The notes under the pieces were generated by a model. It was not told the origin of the DNA, did not search any database, and saw only the letters and a list, made by a program, of their open reading frames with translations. Positions 1 to 8,687 of a stretch of DNA of 31,137 bases are shown piece by piece; position 1 is the stretch's first letter, and each line of letters opens with the position of its first letter. The position numbers and the translations under genes are program-made. The DNA is from JAXLQL01 sp046331625 (GTDB lineage Bacteria; Acidobacteriota; Terriglobia; Bryobacterales; Bryobacteraceae), in the NCBI GenBank assembly GCA_046331625.1, contig JAXLQL010000053.1:1-31137 (forward strand). The letters run 5' to 3'.

Positions 1-1219
1 TGCGGAGCATGGAGTCTCGGCGAACCTCTGCCAACACCCACGGCGGAATTTTCGAAGCGCGTTCGGCGATCCGCAGGTAGATCATGCCCACCTCCGGACC
101 GGCAGGGGCGAACCACTTCTCGGTCACCGCGTTCCTGCGGAAGTCTTCCCACGCCGCGCAGGCTCCCAATTCGGTGTAAGGTGCACCTACCGTCTCGAGA
201 CCGAGGGCCAGCATCCGGTAATAAGACGCGTCGAGCTTCACGCTTCCGAGCGTCGAGAATATCCGATCGCTCGTGTGGCCCTCGCAGATCCACCGCACAG
301 CGATGTTCTGCTTCAGCCTCGAAACCATACCCGGCGCTATCTTTTCAGCTTCGGCTACTGCCGCACGCACGTCCCGCACCAGACGTCCCTCGGGTGCACT
401 GTTTTTGAATTCCTCTTCCAGTGCCAGCAAAGCCTTGCGCAGATCCGAGCGGTCTGTTACGACAGCCTGCGCCAGTTTGTCGAACGCGGAGGGCTGCTTC
501 GCTCCGGATCGCGCCCGCGCGCCCGCCATCAGCTTCCGGAGAGGTTCAGCCAGTCCGCTGGCGGCGGAAGCGGCGGGAATCGCTTCGATGTGCTGCGTGC
601 AATGCTGATCGTCACCCCGGTAGAAGGCCGCGATCGCCTGAATCGCAGTCTTCCAAGGCGCCAGGGGACTGCGCCGGGAGATCTCCGGTAACGCCAATTC
701 TTCCGCCGTGACGGCGCGGCTGGTAACGGCGTTGAGTGCCCGAGACGCGGCCTGCGCGGCAACACGCAAGGGATGGTCCACGGGCAGCACGCCGCATTGC
801 GCCAAGTCGGCCGGGTCAACCAGATTGGTCCGCAGCCATTCTTCGATCCGCTCGCGCTGCTCGGGCGTGACGCCGGGATCCAGCAACGGACGCACCATCT
901 CTCTGACTCGATCGGCCAGCCCTGGCGAAGCCGCCAACGGATCGCCGATTTTGGCTGCCGCTGCCGGAAATCGATCGCGCACGATCTGCCATAGCGATTT
1001 GGCTTCCTGCTCGAGCTTCTGATCAGCCAACTGGCGGATCCTGGCGACGTATGCCTCGATCAGAATCGCTTCGGTGCTTTCGCGGCGGTCCTTTTTGTGA
1101 AGCTCTTTGGCGGCTTCGAGCGCGGCCTTGCTATGGCCTCCGGCGATCAATCGCCGGATCGCTTCCTCGGCCTGGCTCGATTCACCCGGAGCCGGCGGTT
1201 CTATGCGCTGGGCAGCCAT
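1..1219 (-). CDS. Hypothetical helical (TPR-like) protein, C-terminus outside the window
   Basis: I do not recognise this gene. The frame stays open from an ATG at 1219 to the window edge (406 codons), so it is partial at its 3' end. The start is set by a clear Shine-Dalgarno AAGGAG at 1227-1232, 7 nt upstream. The protein has no signal peptide or membrane segment. It is Ala/Glu/Arg-rich and looks all-helical: residues 18-45 resemble one TPR-type helix pair (AEEAIRRLIAGGHSKAALEA). Later segments are amphipathic helices without a catalytic motif I can name. It follows the aldehyde dehydrogenase by 66 nt on the same strand, but its own strong SD suggests independent translation. A scaffold or adaptor role would be a guess. 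Confidence 0.75.
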   Translation of the reverse strand, partial: MAAQRIEPPAPGESSQAEEAIRRLIAGGHSKAALEAAKELHKKDRRESTEAILIEAYVARIRQLADQKLEQEAKSLWQIVRDRFPAAAAKIGDPLAASPGLADRVREMVRPLLDPGVTPEQRERIEEWLRTNLVDPADLAQCGVLPVDHPLRVAAQAASRALNAVTSRAVTAEELALPEISRRSPLAPWKTAIQAIAAFYRGDDQHCTQHIEAIPAASAASGLAEPLRKLMAGARARSGAKQPSAFDKLAQAVVTDRSDLRKALLALEEEFKNSAPEGRLVRDVRAAVAEAEKIAPGMVSRLKQNIAVRWICEGHTSDRIFSTLGSVKLDASYYRMLALGLETVGAPYTELGACAAWEDFRRNAVTEKWFAPAGPEVGMIYLRIAERASKIPPWVLAEVRRDSMLR

Positions 1220-1226
1220 AGTCCCA

Positions 1227-1232
1227 CTCCTT
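1227..1232 (-). promoter_or_regulatory. Shine-Dalgarno of the hypothetical gene
   Basis: AAGGAG on the minus strand, 7 nt before the ATG at 1219. It is one of the few textbook ribosome-binding sites in the window and decides this start. Most other monocistronic starts here lack one. Confidence 0.7.
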
Positions 1233-1285
1233 CAACAGCCGTCTTCGGGGGAGATGACGGAAACCTCAATGGTACACCGTTTCCC

Positions 1286-2707
1286 TCACCCCTTCCAACA
1301 AATGAGCTTCGGCTCCGTCATCTCCTCGATCGCGTAGGCCGGACCTTCGCGGCCCGTTCCGCTCATCTTCACGCCGCCGTAGGGCATCTGGTCCACACGG
1401 AACTGCGGGATTTCGTTGATCATGAACCCGCCCACGTGAATCCGCTTTGCTGTTTCAAACGCTTTTCGGATATCTCGTGTGTAGATTCCGGCCTGTAGGC
1501 CGTAGTCGGATTCGTTCACCAGCCCGATCGCCTGCTCGATCGTCTCGTAGGCATTTACGCCAACCACCGGACCGAATACTTCCCGCTTCATCACGCGAGC
1601 GTCTTCGGGAACATCGGCAAGCACCGCAGGTTCGATCGTGGCGCGTTCTTTGCGAGCACCTCCGGTCAGCAGCTTCGCGCCCGCGTGAACGGCTTCGTTC
1701 ACCCAGCTACCCACGCGATCCGCCTCGCCAGCCGTGATGAGCGAGCTGATATCGGTGGAACTCTCGCGCGGATGCCCGACGGCAAGCTTGTTTGCGCCAG
1801 CCACCATGCGCTCCACGAACTCTTCTTTGACGAGATGGTTGACATAGACGCGCTGCACGGAAATACAGACTTGGCCCGAATGCGCGAACGCTCCGGCCAC
1901 GCATCGGGACGCGGCTTCGTCGAGGTCAGCGTCGTCTTCGACGATCACGGCCGAGTTGTTCCCGAGCTCGAGCGTCACACGCTTCATCCCGGCCATGGAG
2001 CGAATGCGAAGGCCGACTTCCGCACTGCCGGTGAAGGTGACCATGTCCACGCGCGGATCGAGCACAAGCGCGTCACCGATCTCGCCTCCGGGTCCGGTGA
2101 TCACGTTGAGCGCGCCGGGCGGCAGTCCGCATTCGGCGAAGATCTCCGCCATCATGAGCCCGCTGATCGGCGTGGTGGAGGCGGGCTTGTGGACCACTGC
2201 ATTGCCAGCAGCGAGAGCCGGCCCGATCTTGTGCATGGCTAGATTCAGCGGGAAGTTGAACGGCGTGATGGCGGCGATGACGCCCACGGGCTCGCGCACC
2301 GTCATCGCCCAGTGGTTCTTGCCGGCGGGCTCGGCATCCATCGCCACAACTTCACCGGTGAGCCGGTGGGCCTCTTCAGACGAGAACAGGATCGTGTACG
2401 CTGCACGCTCTACTTCGATGCGAGCTTCTTTGATCGGCTTGCCGCATTCCGAGACGATTGCCGACGCCAGGGCATCGCGCCGCTCGAGCATCTCCTGATT
2501 CACGCGGCGTAGGATTGTTGCACGTTCGGCGCGCGTCATCTCGCGCATGGCGTGCTTGGCTTCAGCCGCGGCGGCTACTGCTTCGTCCACTTGCTGCTTG
2601 CCCGCACGATAGACGGTGGCTACGGGTGAGCCGTCAAAGGGGAGCTTCACGGACAGTGGAGTGTCTGTGCGCACGGCGTGGCCGCCGATGTGCATTGGGA
2701 ATTCCAT
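1286..2707 (-). CDS. NAD(P)-dependent aldehyde dehydrogenase (lactaldehyde/GAPN-like clade)
   Basis: A 473-residue cytosolic ALDH-superfamily enzyme that oxidises an aldehyde to its acid. The general-base Glu lies in VTLELGNN and the catalytic Cys in HSGQVCISVQR. The cofactor-binding segment around ITPFNFPLN and VTFTGSAEVG and the closing region QMPYGGVKMSGTGREG are all present. The pattern 'FRVDQMPYGGVKMSGTGREG' with a following EEMTE resembles the lactaldehyde / NADP-glyceraldehyde-3-phosphate dehydrogenase branch. The substrate cannot be fixed from sequence. The start at 2707 has a GAGAGAG directly upstream and a TATCAT hexamer 8 nt before the ATG; an in-frame Met four codons later is an alternative. 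It is separated by 42 nt from the YdjM-type gene upstream. Confidence 0.93.
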   Translation of the reverse strand: MEFPMHIGGHAVRTDTPLSVKLPFDGSPVATVYRAGKQQVDEAVAAAAEAKHAMREMTRAERATILRRVNQEMLERRDALASAIVSECGKPIKEARIEVERAAYTILFSSEEAHRLTGEVVAMDAEPAGKNHWAMTVREPVGVIAAITPFNFPLNLAMHKIGPALAAGNAVVHKPASTTPISGLMMAEIFAECGLPPGALNVITGPGGEIGDALVLDPRVDMVTFTGSAEVGLRIRSMAGMKRVTLELGNNSAVIVEDDADLDEAASRCVAGAFAHSGQVCISVQRVYVNHLVKEEFVERMVAGANKLAVGHPRESSTDISSLITAGEADRVGSWVNEAVHAGAKLLTGGARKERATIEPAVLADVPEDARVMKREVFGPVVGVNAYETIEQAIGLVNESDYGLQAGIYTRDIRKAFETAKRIHVGGFMINEIPQFRVDQMPYGGVKMSGTGREGPAYAIEEMTEPKLICWKG

Positions 2708-2715
2708 CTCTCTCG

Positions 2716-2721
2716 ATGATA
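2716..2721 (-). promoter_or_regulatory. Putative -10 box for the aldehyde dehydrogenase
   Basis: TATCAT on the minus strand (5 of 6 matches to TATAAT), 8 nt before the ATG at 2707. No convincing -35 is visible. It fits the near-leaderless arrangement seen at several other starts in this window. Confidence 0.35.
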
Positions 2722-2749
2722 GATCCCGGACGCGGTCAGACTGAACTCT

Positions 2750-3751
2750 TCACTTTGGCTCAGGCATTTTTCCTGGCGGACCGAACTGAAATTGCGAGCT
2801 CTCCACGTGCCCCGCCGCCGACACCAAGGCTCGCACTGCGAACCGGCCTTGCCCGGGCCGCGCGAAACGCAGATCCGTACCCGTCACTTCCACGGCGCCT
2901 TCGGGCTCCGGCAACTGCGACACTTTCCACAGAGCCGCCTGGCTGAATCGTGCGAACGTCTGGAAGGCTGGCGTGCGCTTGGCAGCCTCGAGCGCCGGTG
3001 ATGGAGCCGCGTCAAAGTATACGCTGCCTGCTTCGGGATCGAACTCGTGCAGCAAATCCACGGCGTGCACCTGCCAGGAATCCTCGAAGCGCAGCAGACC
3101 GGTCCAGCGGAACGGATTCGCCAACGAAGGGAACGCATAGGCAGCCTTCGGCGTTCGGCCCTGGTAGACACGCGACTCGAGCGTCTCCACCGCGCGTTGG
3201 TGCACTACCCAGCGGCCGAAATCGTACGCCGCGAGGGCCGCGAGAACGAATCGCGCCACGCCGGGGCTCCCGCGCGCCTTGGCGCCCATCTCGGAACTCA
3301 CGAGGCGAGACAAAACCATCCAACCCACACCGAGCAACAACAGTGCCCAGATCCACGGATCGACTACCGAGGTGATGTCGAGCCGATACCAGGTCTCGCT
3401 GAACGGTCGAAGGAAACGGATCCCGTAGATGTTGGTCCAATCGAGCAACAGATGGCTCACGATGCCCGCGAGCGAAATCACCCAAGCCTGCAACCAACGG
3501 TAGGCGGCTGGCCGCCGGATCAGCCCCACGACGATCGCCGGAACCAGCGCCCACAAAGGCGCAAGTGCGAACACGTGCGTCCAGCCGCGGTGATGGTCGA
3601 GGTAGCTTTGCGATCCCCAGAATGCTGAAATGACGTCTGCATCCGGGAAGTTCGCAGCCGCGAGCAGCACCCAATCCGCCCGCGCCGTGAACCGGTTCAG
3701 TCCCGCCCGGCTCATCATCAGGCCGGTGAGCGAGTGCGTGAGGTTATCCAT
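2750..3751 (-). CDS. Membrane-bound metal-dependent hydrolase, YdjM (DUF457) family
   Basis: 333 residues. The family signature is clear: the N-terminus MDNLTHSLTG, then FPDAD (about 35-39), HHRGWTH (53-59) and SHLLLD (99-104). Together these supply the His/Asp set thought to bind metal in YdjM-like proteins. Hydrophobic segments at about 60-80, 85-105 and 130-155 place the N-terminal half in the membrane, and another helix follows near 165-180. The C-terminal 140 residues are soluble and poorly conserved. The true substrate of this family is not established. The start ATG overlaps the lipid-kinase stop by 8 nt (3744-3751), so the two are probably translationally coupled and may act on membrane lipids together; that last link is inference. 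Confidence 0.85.
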   Translation of the reverse strand: MDNLTHSLTGLMMSRAGLNRFTARADWVLLAAANFPDADVISAFWGSQSYLDHHRGWTHVFALAPLWALVPAIVVGLIRRPAAYRWLQAWVISLAGIVSHLLLDWTNIYGIRFLRPFSETWYRLDITSVVDPWIWALLLLGVGWMVLSRLVSSEMGAKARGSPGVARFVLAALAAYDFGRWVVHQRAVETLESRVYQGRTPKAAYAFPSLANPFRWTGLLRFEDSWQVHAVDLLHEFDPEAGSVYFDAAPSPALEAAKRTPAFQTFARFSQAALWKVSQLPEPEGAVEVTGTDLRFARPGQGRFAVRALVSAAGHVESSQFQFGPPGKMPEPK

Positions 3752-4649
3752 TGCGCCGCGGAACCATGAGCGTGAGCGCGTCAGGCACGGCTTCGATGAT
3801 GGCCGGCAGCGGTCCGGTCTTTTCGCCGTCGATCTGCGTGTACACCGGAGCGCGATGCAGTGGCCGAAACTCGATGCGGCGGGTCATCATCGAACTGGCG
3901 CCGGGCATCGTCGTGGCCTGGCCCACAACTGCTCCCGCCAGGTACATCGCATAGGGCCAAGTGGACTTCGTGTCGAACGTGACCAACTCGAGCCGCTCGT
4001 CAAACAGAGAGGCCCGCGCGGCAATGTTGAGGTCACCCCCGTAGTTGCGCACGCGCGCGGCAAGCGCGAACGTCGTCTTCAAGCTACGTCCATCGCAGAG
4101 CACTTCGAAATCCACCAACTTCTTGCCGAGCATCGACAGGCCGGCCCACCAGTAGGCCAACTTGCCGCGGCGATCTTTCATCGCCGGATCCACACGATCG
4201 AGCACGGCTGCGTCGAGCCCGACGCCCGCCATCAGCAGAAAGTGTCGCGCGGCACCGTCTCCCGTTCGCAGCTTGCCGAGCGCAATGCGCACCGCTTCGA
4301 ACTCGGGAAGCGACCGGGCCACCGCCTCGGCATTGCGCTTCATCCGCAACTCGCACGCCAGCACATTCGCGGTTCCCGCCGGCAGCACTCCGAGTGGAAC
4401 ACGCGAGTTGGCCATTCCGTTGATGGTCTCGTTCACCGTGCCGTCTCCGCCGAGCACCAGAACCATCGTCGCGCCCGACCGCACCGCGTCGGCAGCCAAC
4501 TTCGTCGCGTGTCCCGCGGCATTGGTGGGCTGCATCAACAGGTCCGGATGGCGTGGCCGCAGCACCTCGGCCACGCGCGTAACAAGGCCTTCGTCACGCT
4601 GCAGCCTACCGGCTTTGGGATTGTAAATCAGGACTGTGGCCAATTCCAT
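3744..4649 (-). CDS. Diacylglycerol/lipid kinase family protein (DagK/YegS/LCB5 type)
   Basis: Soluble or membrane-associated lipid kinase that transfers phosphate from ATP to a lipid such as diacylglycerol. From the Met at 4649 (301 residues) the N-terminus is MELATVLIYNPKAG, the normal opening of the fold. The nucleotide-binding GGDGT is at 67-71 followed by VNETINGM, and PAGTANVLA near 90-98 is the second family motif. An upstream ATG at 4670 would add seven residues but leaves only 12 nt to the divergent ligA start. The C-terminal half is the beta-sandwich domain, ending in MVPRRNG. It is coupled to the YdjM-type gene by an 8-nt overlap. It could also be a ceramide/sphingoid-base kinase-like enzyme; the substrate is unresolved. 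Confidence 0.9.
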   Translation of the reverse strand: MELATVLIYNPKAGRLQRDEGLVTRVAEVLRPRHPDLLMQPTNAAGHATKLAADAVRSGATMVLVLGGDGTVNETINGMANSRVPLGVLPAGTANVLACELRMKRNAEAVARSLPEFEAVRIALGKLRTGDGAARHFLLMAGVGLDAAVLDRVDPAMKDRRGKLAYWWAGLSMLGKKLVDFEVLCDGRSLKTTFALAARVRNYGGDLNIAARASLFDERLELVTFDTKSTWPYAMYLAGAVVGQATTMPGASSMMTRRIEFRPLHRAPVYTQIDGEKTGPLPAIIEAVPDALTLMVPRRNG

Positions 4650-4682
4650 GAGTGTACCGTGTGGGATCATGAGAGATTGCGC

Positions 4683-6671
4683 ATGCCTTCCGACGCCGCT
4701 CGCCGGGCCGCGGCACTCCGCGATCAGCTACGCCATCACGAGCACCTCTACTACGTACTCGACAAGCCGGAAATCAGTGACGCGGCTTACGACGAGTTGA
4801 TGCGCGAATTGCAGGCGCTCGAGCAGGCGGATCCCGACTTGGTGACGCCGGATTCGCCCACGCAGCGAGTGGGTGGGGCGCCGCGCGAAGGCTTCGTGCA
4901 AGTGCGGCACTCGGCCCCGATGCTGAGTCTGGACAATGCGCTGGGCGAAGGCGAGGTCCGCGACTTTGACCGGCGGGTGCGTGAGTTGCTTCGCGGCGAG
5001 CCCTATCGCTACACGGGCGAGTTGAAGCTCGACGGGCTCTCGATGGCCGTGCGCTTCGAGCAAGGCGCCATGCTGCAAGCTGTCACGCGCGGCGATGGCT
5101 CAGTGGGCGAAGACGTCACCGAGAATGCGCGTACCATTCGTTCGCTGCCGCTACGGGTGAAAACTGAGCGACCTGTGTTCGAGGTTCGCGGCGAAGTGGT
5201 GATGCCGAACAAGGCGTTTCAGAAGCTGAATGTGGATCGCGCGGCCGAGGGGCTCTCGCTCTACGCCAATCCTCGCAATTCGGCGGCCGGGTCGCTGCGA
5301 GTGCTCGACCCTTCTATCACCGCGCATCGGCAACTCGACTTCTACGCCTACTTCCTGTTGGTGGATGGCGCGCCAGCCTGCGAAAGCCATTGGGAGTCGC
5401 TCGAAGATCTCCACCAGATGGGGTTCAAAGTCAATCCCCGGCGCAAGCGCTTCGACTCGATCGACGAAGTGTTGCCGTGGATGGCGAAGCTCGAAGAGGA
5501 GCGCGAGACGCTGCCCTACGAGATCGATGGCGTGGTGCTCAAGGTGGATTCGATTCGGCAGCAACAGGCGCTCGGTTGGACCGCGAAGGCTCCGCGTTGG
5601 GCGATCGCGTTCAAGTTTGCCGCGCGGCAGGCGGAGACGGTGCTCGAAAACATCGAAGTGAACGTGGGCCGCACAGGAGCTTTGACACCTGTTGCGTTGC
5701 TGCGTCCGGTGAAGGTGGGCGGAGTCACGGTATCGCGTGCCAGCCTGCACAACGAAGACGAGATCGAGCGGCTCGGGCTCGCGGTCGGCGACACGGTGGT
5801 CATCGAGCGCAGCGGCGATGTGATCCCGAAAGTGGTCCGCGTGGAGAGACACGGCGACCAGCGCCGCCGCTTCCACATGCCTTCGCAATGTCCGGTGTGC
5901 GGCGAACAGGTAGCTCGGGCCGAAGGCGAGGTCGCCAGCCGCTGCCTGAATCCGGATTGTCCCGCAAAGCTCAAGGAGACGGTGCGATTCTTTGCGTCGC
6001 GCGGCGTGATGGATATCGATGGAATGGGTGAAGTGCTGGTGGAGCAACTCGTCGACAAGGGAATGGTGAAGAGCATCGCCGACATCTACGAGTTGAAGCA
6101 CGAACAACTGGCGGAGCTCGACCGAATGGGCGACAAGTCGGCCACGCGCATCATACGCGGCATCGAGGCATCACGCACGAAGCCCCTTCCGCGTGTCATT
6201 TGCGGGCTTGGCATTCCTTTCGTCGGCGAGCGTACGGCGCAGATCCTGGCGGGAACGTTCGGCGACCTCGAAAAGATCATGGACGCCGATCCGGACTCGC
6301 TGCAGGCCGCCGAAGAAGTGGGGCCCAAGGTTGCGCAGAGCATCCACGCCTACTTCGCTCTCGAAAAGAACAGAGAGCTGGTCAAACGTTTGAAACAATA
6401 CGGGCTCCAGTTTACCCATCACGTGGAGAAGAAGGAGGGCGGTCCGCTGGCCGGCATGACCATCGTCGTCACCGGGACGCTACCCACGTTGAGCCGCGAA
6501 GAAGCCAACGCGCTCATAGAAGGCGCGGGAGGCAAGGCTGGGGACTCGGTTAGCAAGAAGACTTCCTATCTGGTGGCGGGCGAGAAAGCCGGGTCGAAGT
6601 TGAGGAAGGCCGAGCAATTGGGGATTCCCGTGATCGACGAAGCAAAGCTGAAGGAACTCGCCGGTGCGTAG
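4683..6671 (+). CDS. ligA: NAD-dependent DNA ligase LigA
   Basis: 662-residue NAD+-dependent DNA ligase that seals nicks in replication and repair. All domains are in order. Ia (1-60) includes the HEHLYYVLDKPEISDAAYDE segment that binds NMN. The adenylation domain has the nucleophile Lys115 in GELKLDG. The OB fold spans about 310-390. A four-Cys zinc finger (CPVCG... CLNPDC) lies at about 400-430. HhH repeats run over about 440-570, with a C-terminal BRCT domain from about 585 (GMTIVVTGTL). The frame is open far upstream, but MPSDAARRAAALRDQ is the family-like N-terminus and puts Lys115 at the same number as in E. coli LigA. The gene is first of a three-gene chain, overlapping the DedA gene by 8 nt. 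Confidence 0.97.
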   Translation: MPSDAARRAAALRDQLRHHEHLYYVLDKPEISDAAYDELMRELQALEQADPDLVTPDSPTQRVGGAPREGFVQVRHSAPMLSLDNALGEGEVRDFDRRVRELLRGEPYRYTGELKLDGLSMAVRFEQGAMLQAVTRGDGSVGEDVTENARTIRSLPLRVKTERPVFEVRGEVVMPNKAFQKLNVDRAAEGLSLYANPRNSAAGSLRVLDPSITAHRQLDFYAYFLLVDGAPACESHWESLEDLHQMGFKVNPRRKRFDSIDEVLPWMAKLEEERETLPYEIDGVVLKVDSIRQQQALGWTAKAPRWAIAFKFAARQAETVLENIEVNVGRTGALTPVALLRPVKVGGVTVSRASLHNEDEIERLGLAVGDTVVIERSGDVIPKVVRVERHGDQRRRFHMPSQCPVCGEQVARAEGEVASRCLNPDCPAKLKETVRFFASRGVMDIDGMGEVLVEQLVDKGMVKSIADIYELKHEQLAELDRMGDKSATRIIRGIEASRTKPLPRVICGLGIPFVGERTAQILAGTFGDLEKIMDADPDSLQAAEEVGPKVAQSIHAYFALEKNRELVKRLKQYGLQFTHHVEKKEGGPLAGMTIVVTGTLPTLSREEANALIEGAGGKAGDSVSKKTSYLVAGEKAGSKLRKAEQLGIPVIDEAKLKELAGA

Positions 6672-7248
6672 CATCATCGACCTGTTGCAATCGTGGGGAC
6701 CGTTCGGCGCCATGCTGCTCGCTGTGCTGGACTCGGCGGGCATCCCGCTGCCGGCGGGCGTGGACGCGCTGTTGACCGCGGTCTCGATCACCAGCCCCGC
6801 GCGTGCGTACCTGAGCGCCGCCCTGGCCGTGATCGGCTCCGCCATCGGCTGCATGTTCCTCTTCTTCCTCGCGCGCAAAGGCGGCAAGCCATACCTCGAC
6901 CGCCATGCGAGTTCGCGGCAGGCGATGAAGCTCCGCAACTGGTTCGCTCGATACGGGCTACTCACCGTCTTCATCCCCGCGATGGTTCCGATCATTCCGC
7001 TGCCCACCAAGGTGTTCGTGCTTTCGGCCGGAGCACTCGGAATTCGCCCGCTCGCGTTTCTTGCGACGGTGCTCGCAGCCCGCGTGCCGCGCTACTTCTT
7101 CTTGGCCTATCTCGGCTCCCAACTAGGCGACAATTCCCTGCCCTGGCTGAAGAGCCACGTCTGGTATCTGGTGGCGTTCTCGCTCGGCCTGTTGCTGTTC
7201 CTGTTTGCTTTGATCAAGCTGACCGAACGGCGTACAATGGCCCAGTGA
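6664..7248 (+). CDS. DedA-family (VTT/SNARE-associated) inner-membrane protein
   Basis: 194 residues starting at a GTG that overlaps the ligA stop by 8 nt. The protein has the DedA/VTT layout. A short amphipathic N-terminus is followed by a re-entrant hydrophobic region with SAGIPLPAGVDALLTA. A transmembrane helix lies near 50-70, then an RYGLLTVFIPAMVPIIPLPTK loop (the family Arg and Pro-rich segment) and two more hydrophobic stretches to residue 188. DedA proteins are implicated in undecaprenyl-phosphate or phospholipid flipping and proton-motive-force maintenance; this is family knowledge and not visible here. It is shorter at its C-terminus than E. coli DedA relatives but looks complete. 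It is followed with a 4-nt overlap by the enolase-superfamily gene. Confidence 0.88.
   Translation: MRSIIDLLQSWGPFGAMLLAVLDSAGIPLPAGVDALLTAVSITSPARAYLSAALAVIGSAIGCMFLFFLARKGGKPYLDRHASSRQAMKLRNWFARYGLLTVFIPAMVPIIPLPTKVFVLSAGALGIRPLAFLATVLAARVPRYFFLAYLGSQLGDNSLPWLKSHVWYLVAFSLGLLLFLFALIKLTERRTMAQ
7210..7238 (+). promoter_or_regulatory. Internal promoter for the enolase-superfamily gene
   Basis: TTGATC (7210-7215), a 17-nt spacer, then TACAAT (7233-7238), all inside the end of the DedA gene. The GTG start at 7245 follows after 6 nt, where transcription would be expected to begin. This suggests a leaderless transcript in addition to read-through from ligA. Confidence 0.5.
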
Positions 7249-8666
7249 CCCAGCAATCCCGCCGCGCTTTTCTCGCGTCCGCGTTCGCCGCGCCCGCCAT
7301 CCTTCGAGCCAAGAAGGCCACCGACATCCGCATCTCGGAGATGAGCTTCGGATACGAAGACTACACCTACCGCACGCCGATCAAGTTCGGCGGGACGGTG
7401 GTCGACAAGGTGACGTTGCTCAACGTCACCTGCGTGGTCACTGCGGCCAACGGCAAATCGGCAAAGGGATTTGGCTCGATGCCGATGGGCAATGTGTGGG
7501 CGTTCCCCTCCAAGCAACTCACATACGCCGAAACGCTCGGCGCGATGAAGGCGCTGGCGGGCAAGATCCACAAAATCACGGCTGCGTACAAAGAAGTGGA
7601 GCATCCGGTCGACATCAACGTCGCCCTCGAGCCGGCGTATCTCAAAGCGGCTGAAGAAGTGAATCGCGAGATGAAGCTGGCGCAGCCGATCCCGAACTTG
7701 TGTACGCTCGTCACGGCCAGTCCGTTTGACGCGGCTGTGCATGACGCGTTCGGCAAGCTCCACGGGCGCAGTTCCTATCAATGCTACGGGCCGGATCTCA
7801 TGTCGCACGATCTCGCCCACTATCTCACGAAGGACTTCAAGGGCGAATATCTCGGCCAGTACATCCTAAAGGCTCCCAAGCCGAAGATGCCGCTTTATCA
7901 CTTGGTGGGAGCGGTGGATCCCATCATGCCGGCTGATGTGACGAAGAAGGTGGGAGATGGCCTGCCTGAGAATCTTCCCGAGTGGATCGTCTACAGCGGG
8001 CTCACCAACCTCAAGATCAAGCTCAACGGCGAGGACTTGAAGTGGGATGTCGATCGCGTCGTCGCAGTGGAGCGCGCCGCTGTCGAGACGCAGAAGAAGC
8101 GCGGAGTCGCGAAGTGGGTCTACTCGCTCGACTTCAACGAGAAGGCGCCGAACGTCAAATACCTGCTCGATTTCATTCGACTGCTGAAAGAGCGGAGCCC
8201 GGAGGCGTTCACTCGCGTGCAGTACATCGAGCAGCCGACCAAGCGTGATCTGCGGGCCGACCGCGGCAACGTCATGCACGAAGTGGCCAAGCTCGTGCCC
8301 GTGGTGATCGACGAGTCGCTCACCGGGCTCGACATGCTGTTGCTGTGCCGCGAAATGGGCTACACAGGAGTCGCGCTCAAAGCCTGCAAGGGCCAGGCGC
8401 AGGCGATGCTCATGGGCGCGGCCGCGCAAAAGTACAAGATGTTCCTCTGCGTGCAGGACCTCACCTGTCCCGGCGCATCGCTGATTCATTCGGCTGGAGT
8501 GGCCGCGCATGTGCCCGGTGTGGCGGCGATCGAGTGCAACTCGCGGCAGTATGTCCCCATCGCGAACAAAGGCTGGGACAAGCGTTTTCCTGGGGTTTTC
8601 GATGTCCGCGATGGAAGCGTGAATACGTCGCTGCTCGGTGGAAAGGGTCTCGGGGCAGTGGCGTAA
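7245..8666 (+). CDS. Secreted (Tat) enolase-superfamily enzyme, mandelate racemase/muconate cycloisomerase-like
   Basis: 473 residues from a GTG at 7245, overlapping the DedA stop by 4 nt; the frame is open further upstream without homology. The N-terminus has a twin-arginine signal, S-R-R-A-F-L-A followed by a short hydrophobic AFAAPAI, so export of the folded enzyme is likely. The barrel carries the superfamily active site: Lys257-x-Lys259 (NLKIKLNG), metal ligands Asp296 (SLDFNEK), Glu329 (YIEQP) and Asp356-Glu357 (VIDES), and a late Lys379 (ALKACKG). This is the abstraction of an alpha proton from a carboxylate, such as a sugar acid. The specific acid is unknown. Tat-exported members are unusual, since most are cytosolic; secreted versions are known from Acidobacteria and Planctomycetes. 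Confidence 0.88.
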   Translation: MTQQSRRAFLASAFAAPAILRAKKATDIRISEMSFGYEDYTYRTPIKFGGTVVDKVTLLNVTCVVTAANGKSAKGFGSMPMGNVWAFPSKQLTYAETLGAMKALAGKIHKITAAYKEVEHPVDINVALEPAYLKAAEEVNREMKLAQPIPNLCTLVTASPFDAAVHDAFGKLHGRSSYQCYGPDLMSHDLAHYLTKDFKGEYLGQYILKAPKPKMPLYHLVGAVDPIMPADVTKKVGDGLPENLPEWIVYSGLTNLKIKLNGEDLKWDVDRVVAVERAAVETQKKRGVAKWVYSLDFNEKAPNVKYLLDFIRLLKERSPEAFTRVQYIEQPTKRDLRADRGNVMHEVAKLVPVVIDESLTGLDMLLLCREMGYTGVALKACKGQAQAMLMGAAAQKYKMFLCVQDLTCPGASLIHSAGVAAHVPGVAAIECNSRQYVPIANKGWDKRFPGVFDVRDGSVNTSLLGGKGLGAVA

Positions 8667-8687
8667 ACTGGGAACACAGGCACGACC

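Noticed and set aside
3630..4682. N-terminal extension of the ligA frame
   Set aside because: It is antisense to the lipid kinase and YdjM-type genes. The LigA family N-terminus begins at 4683 and gives Lys115 its usual number.
6693..7244. N-terminal extension of the enolase-superfamily frame
   Set aside because: Out-of-frame translation of the DedA gene; the Tat signal starts exactly at 7245.
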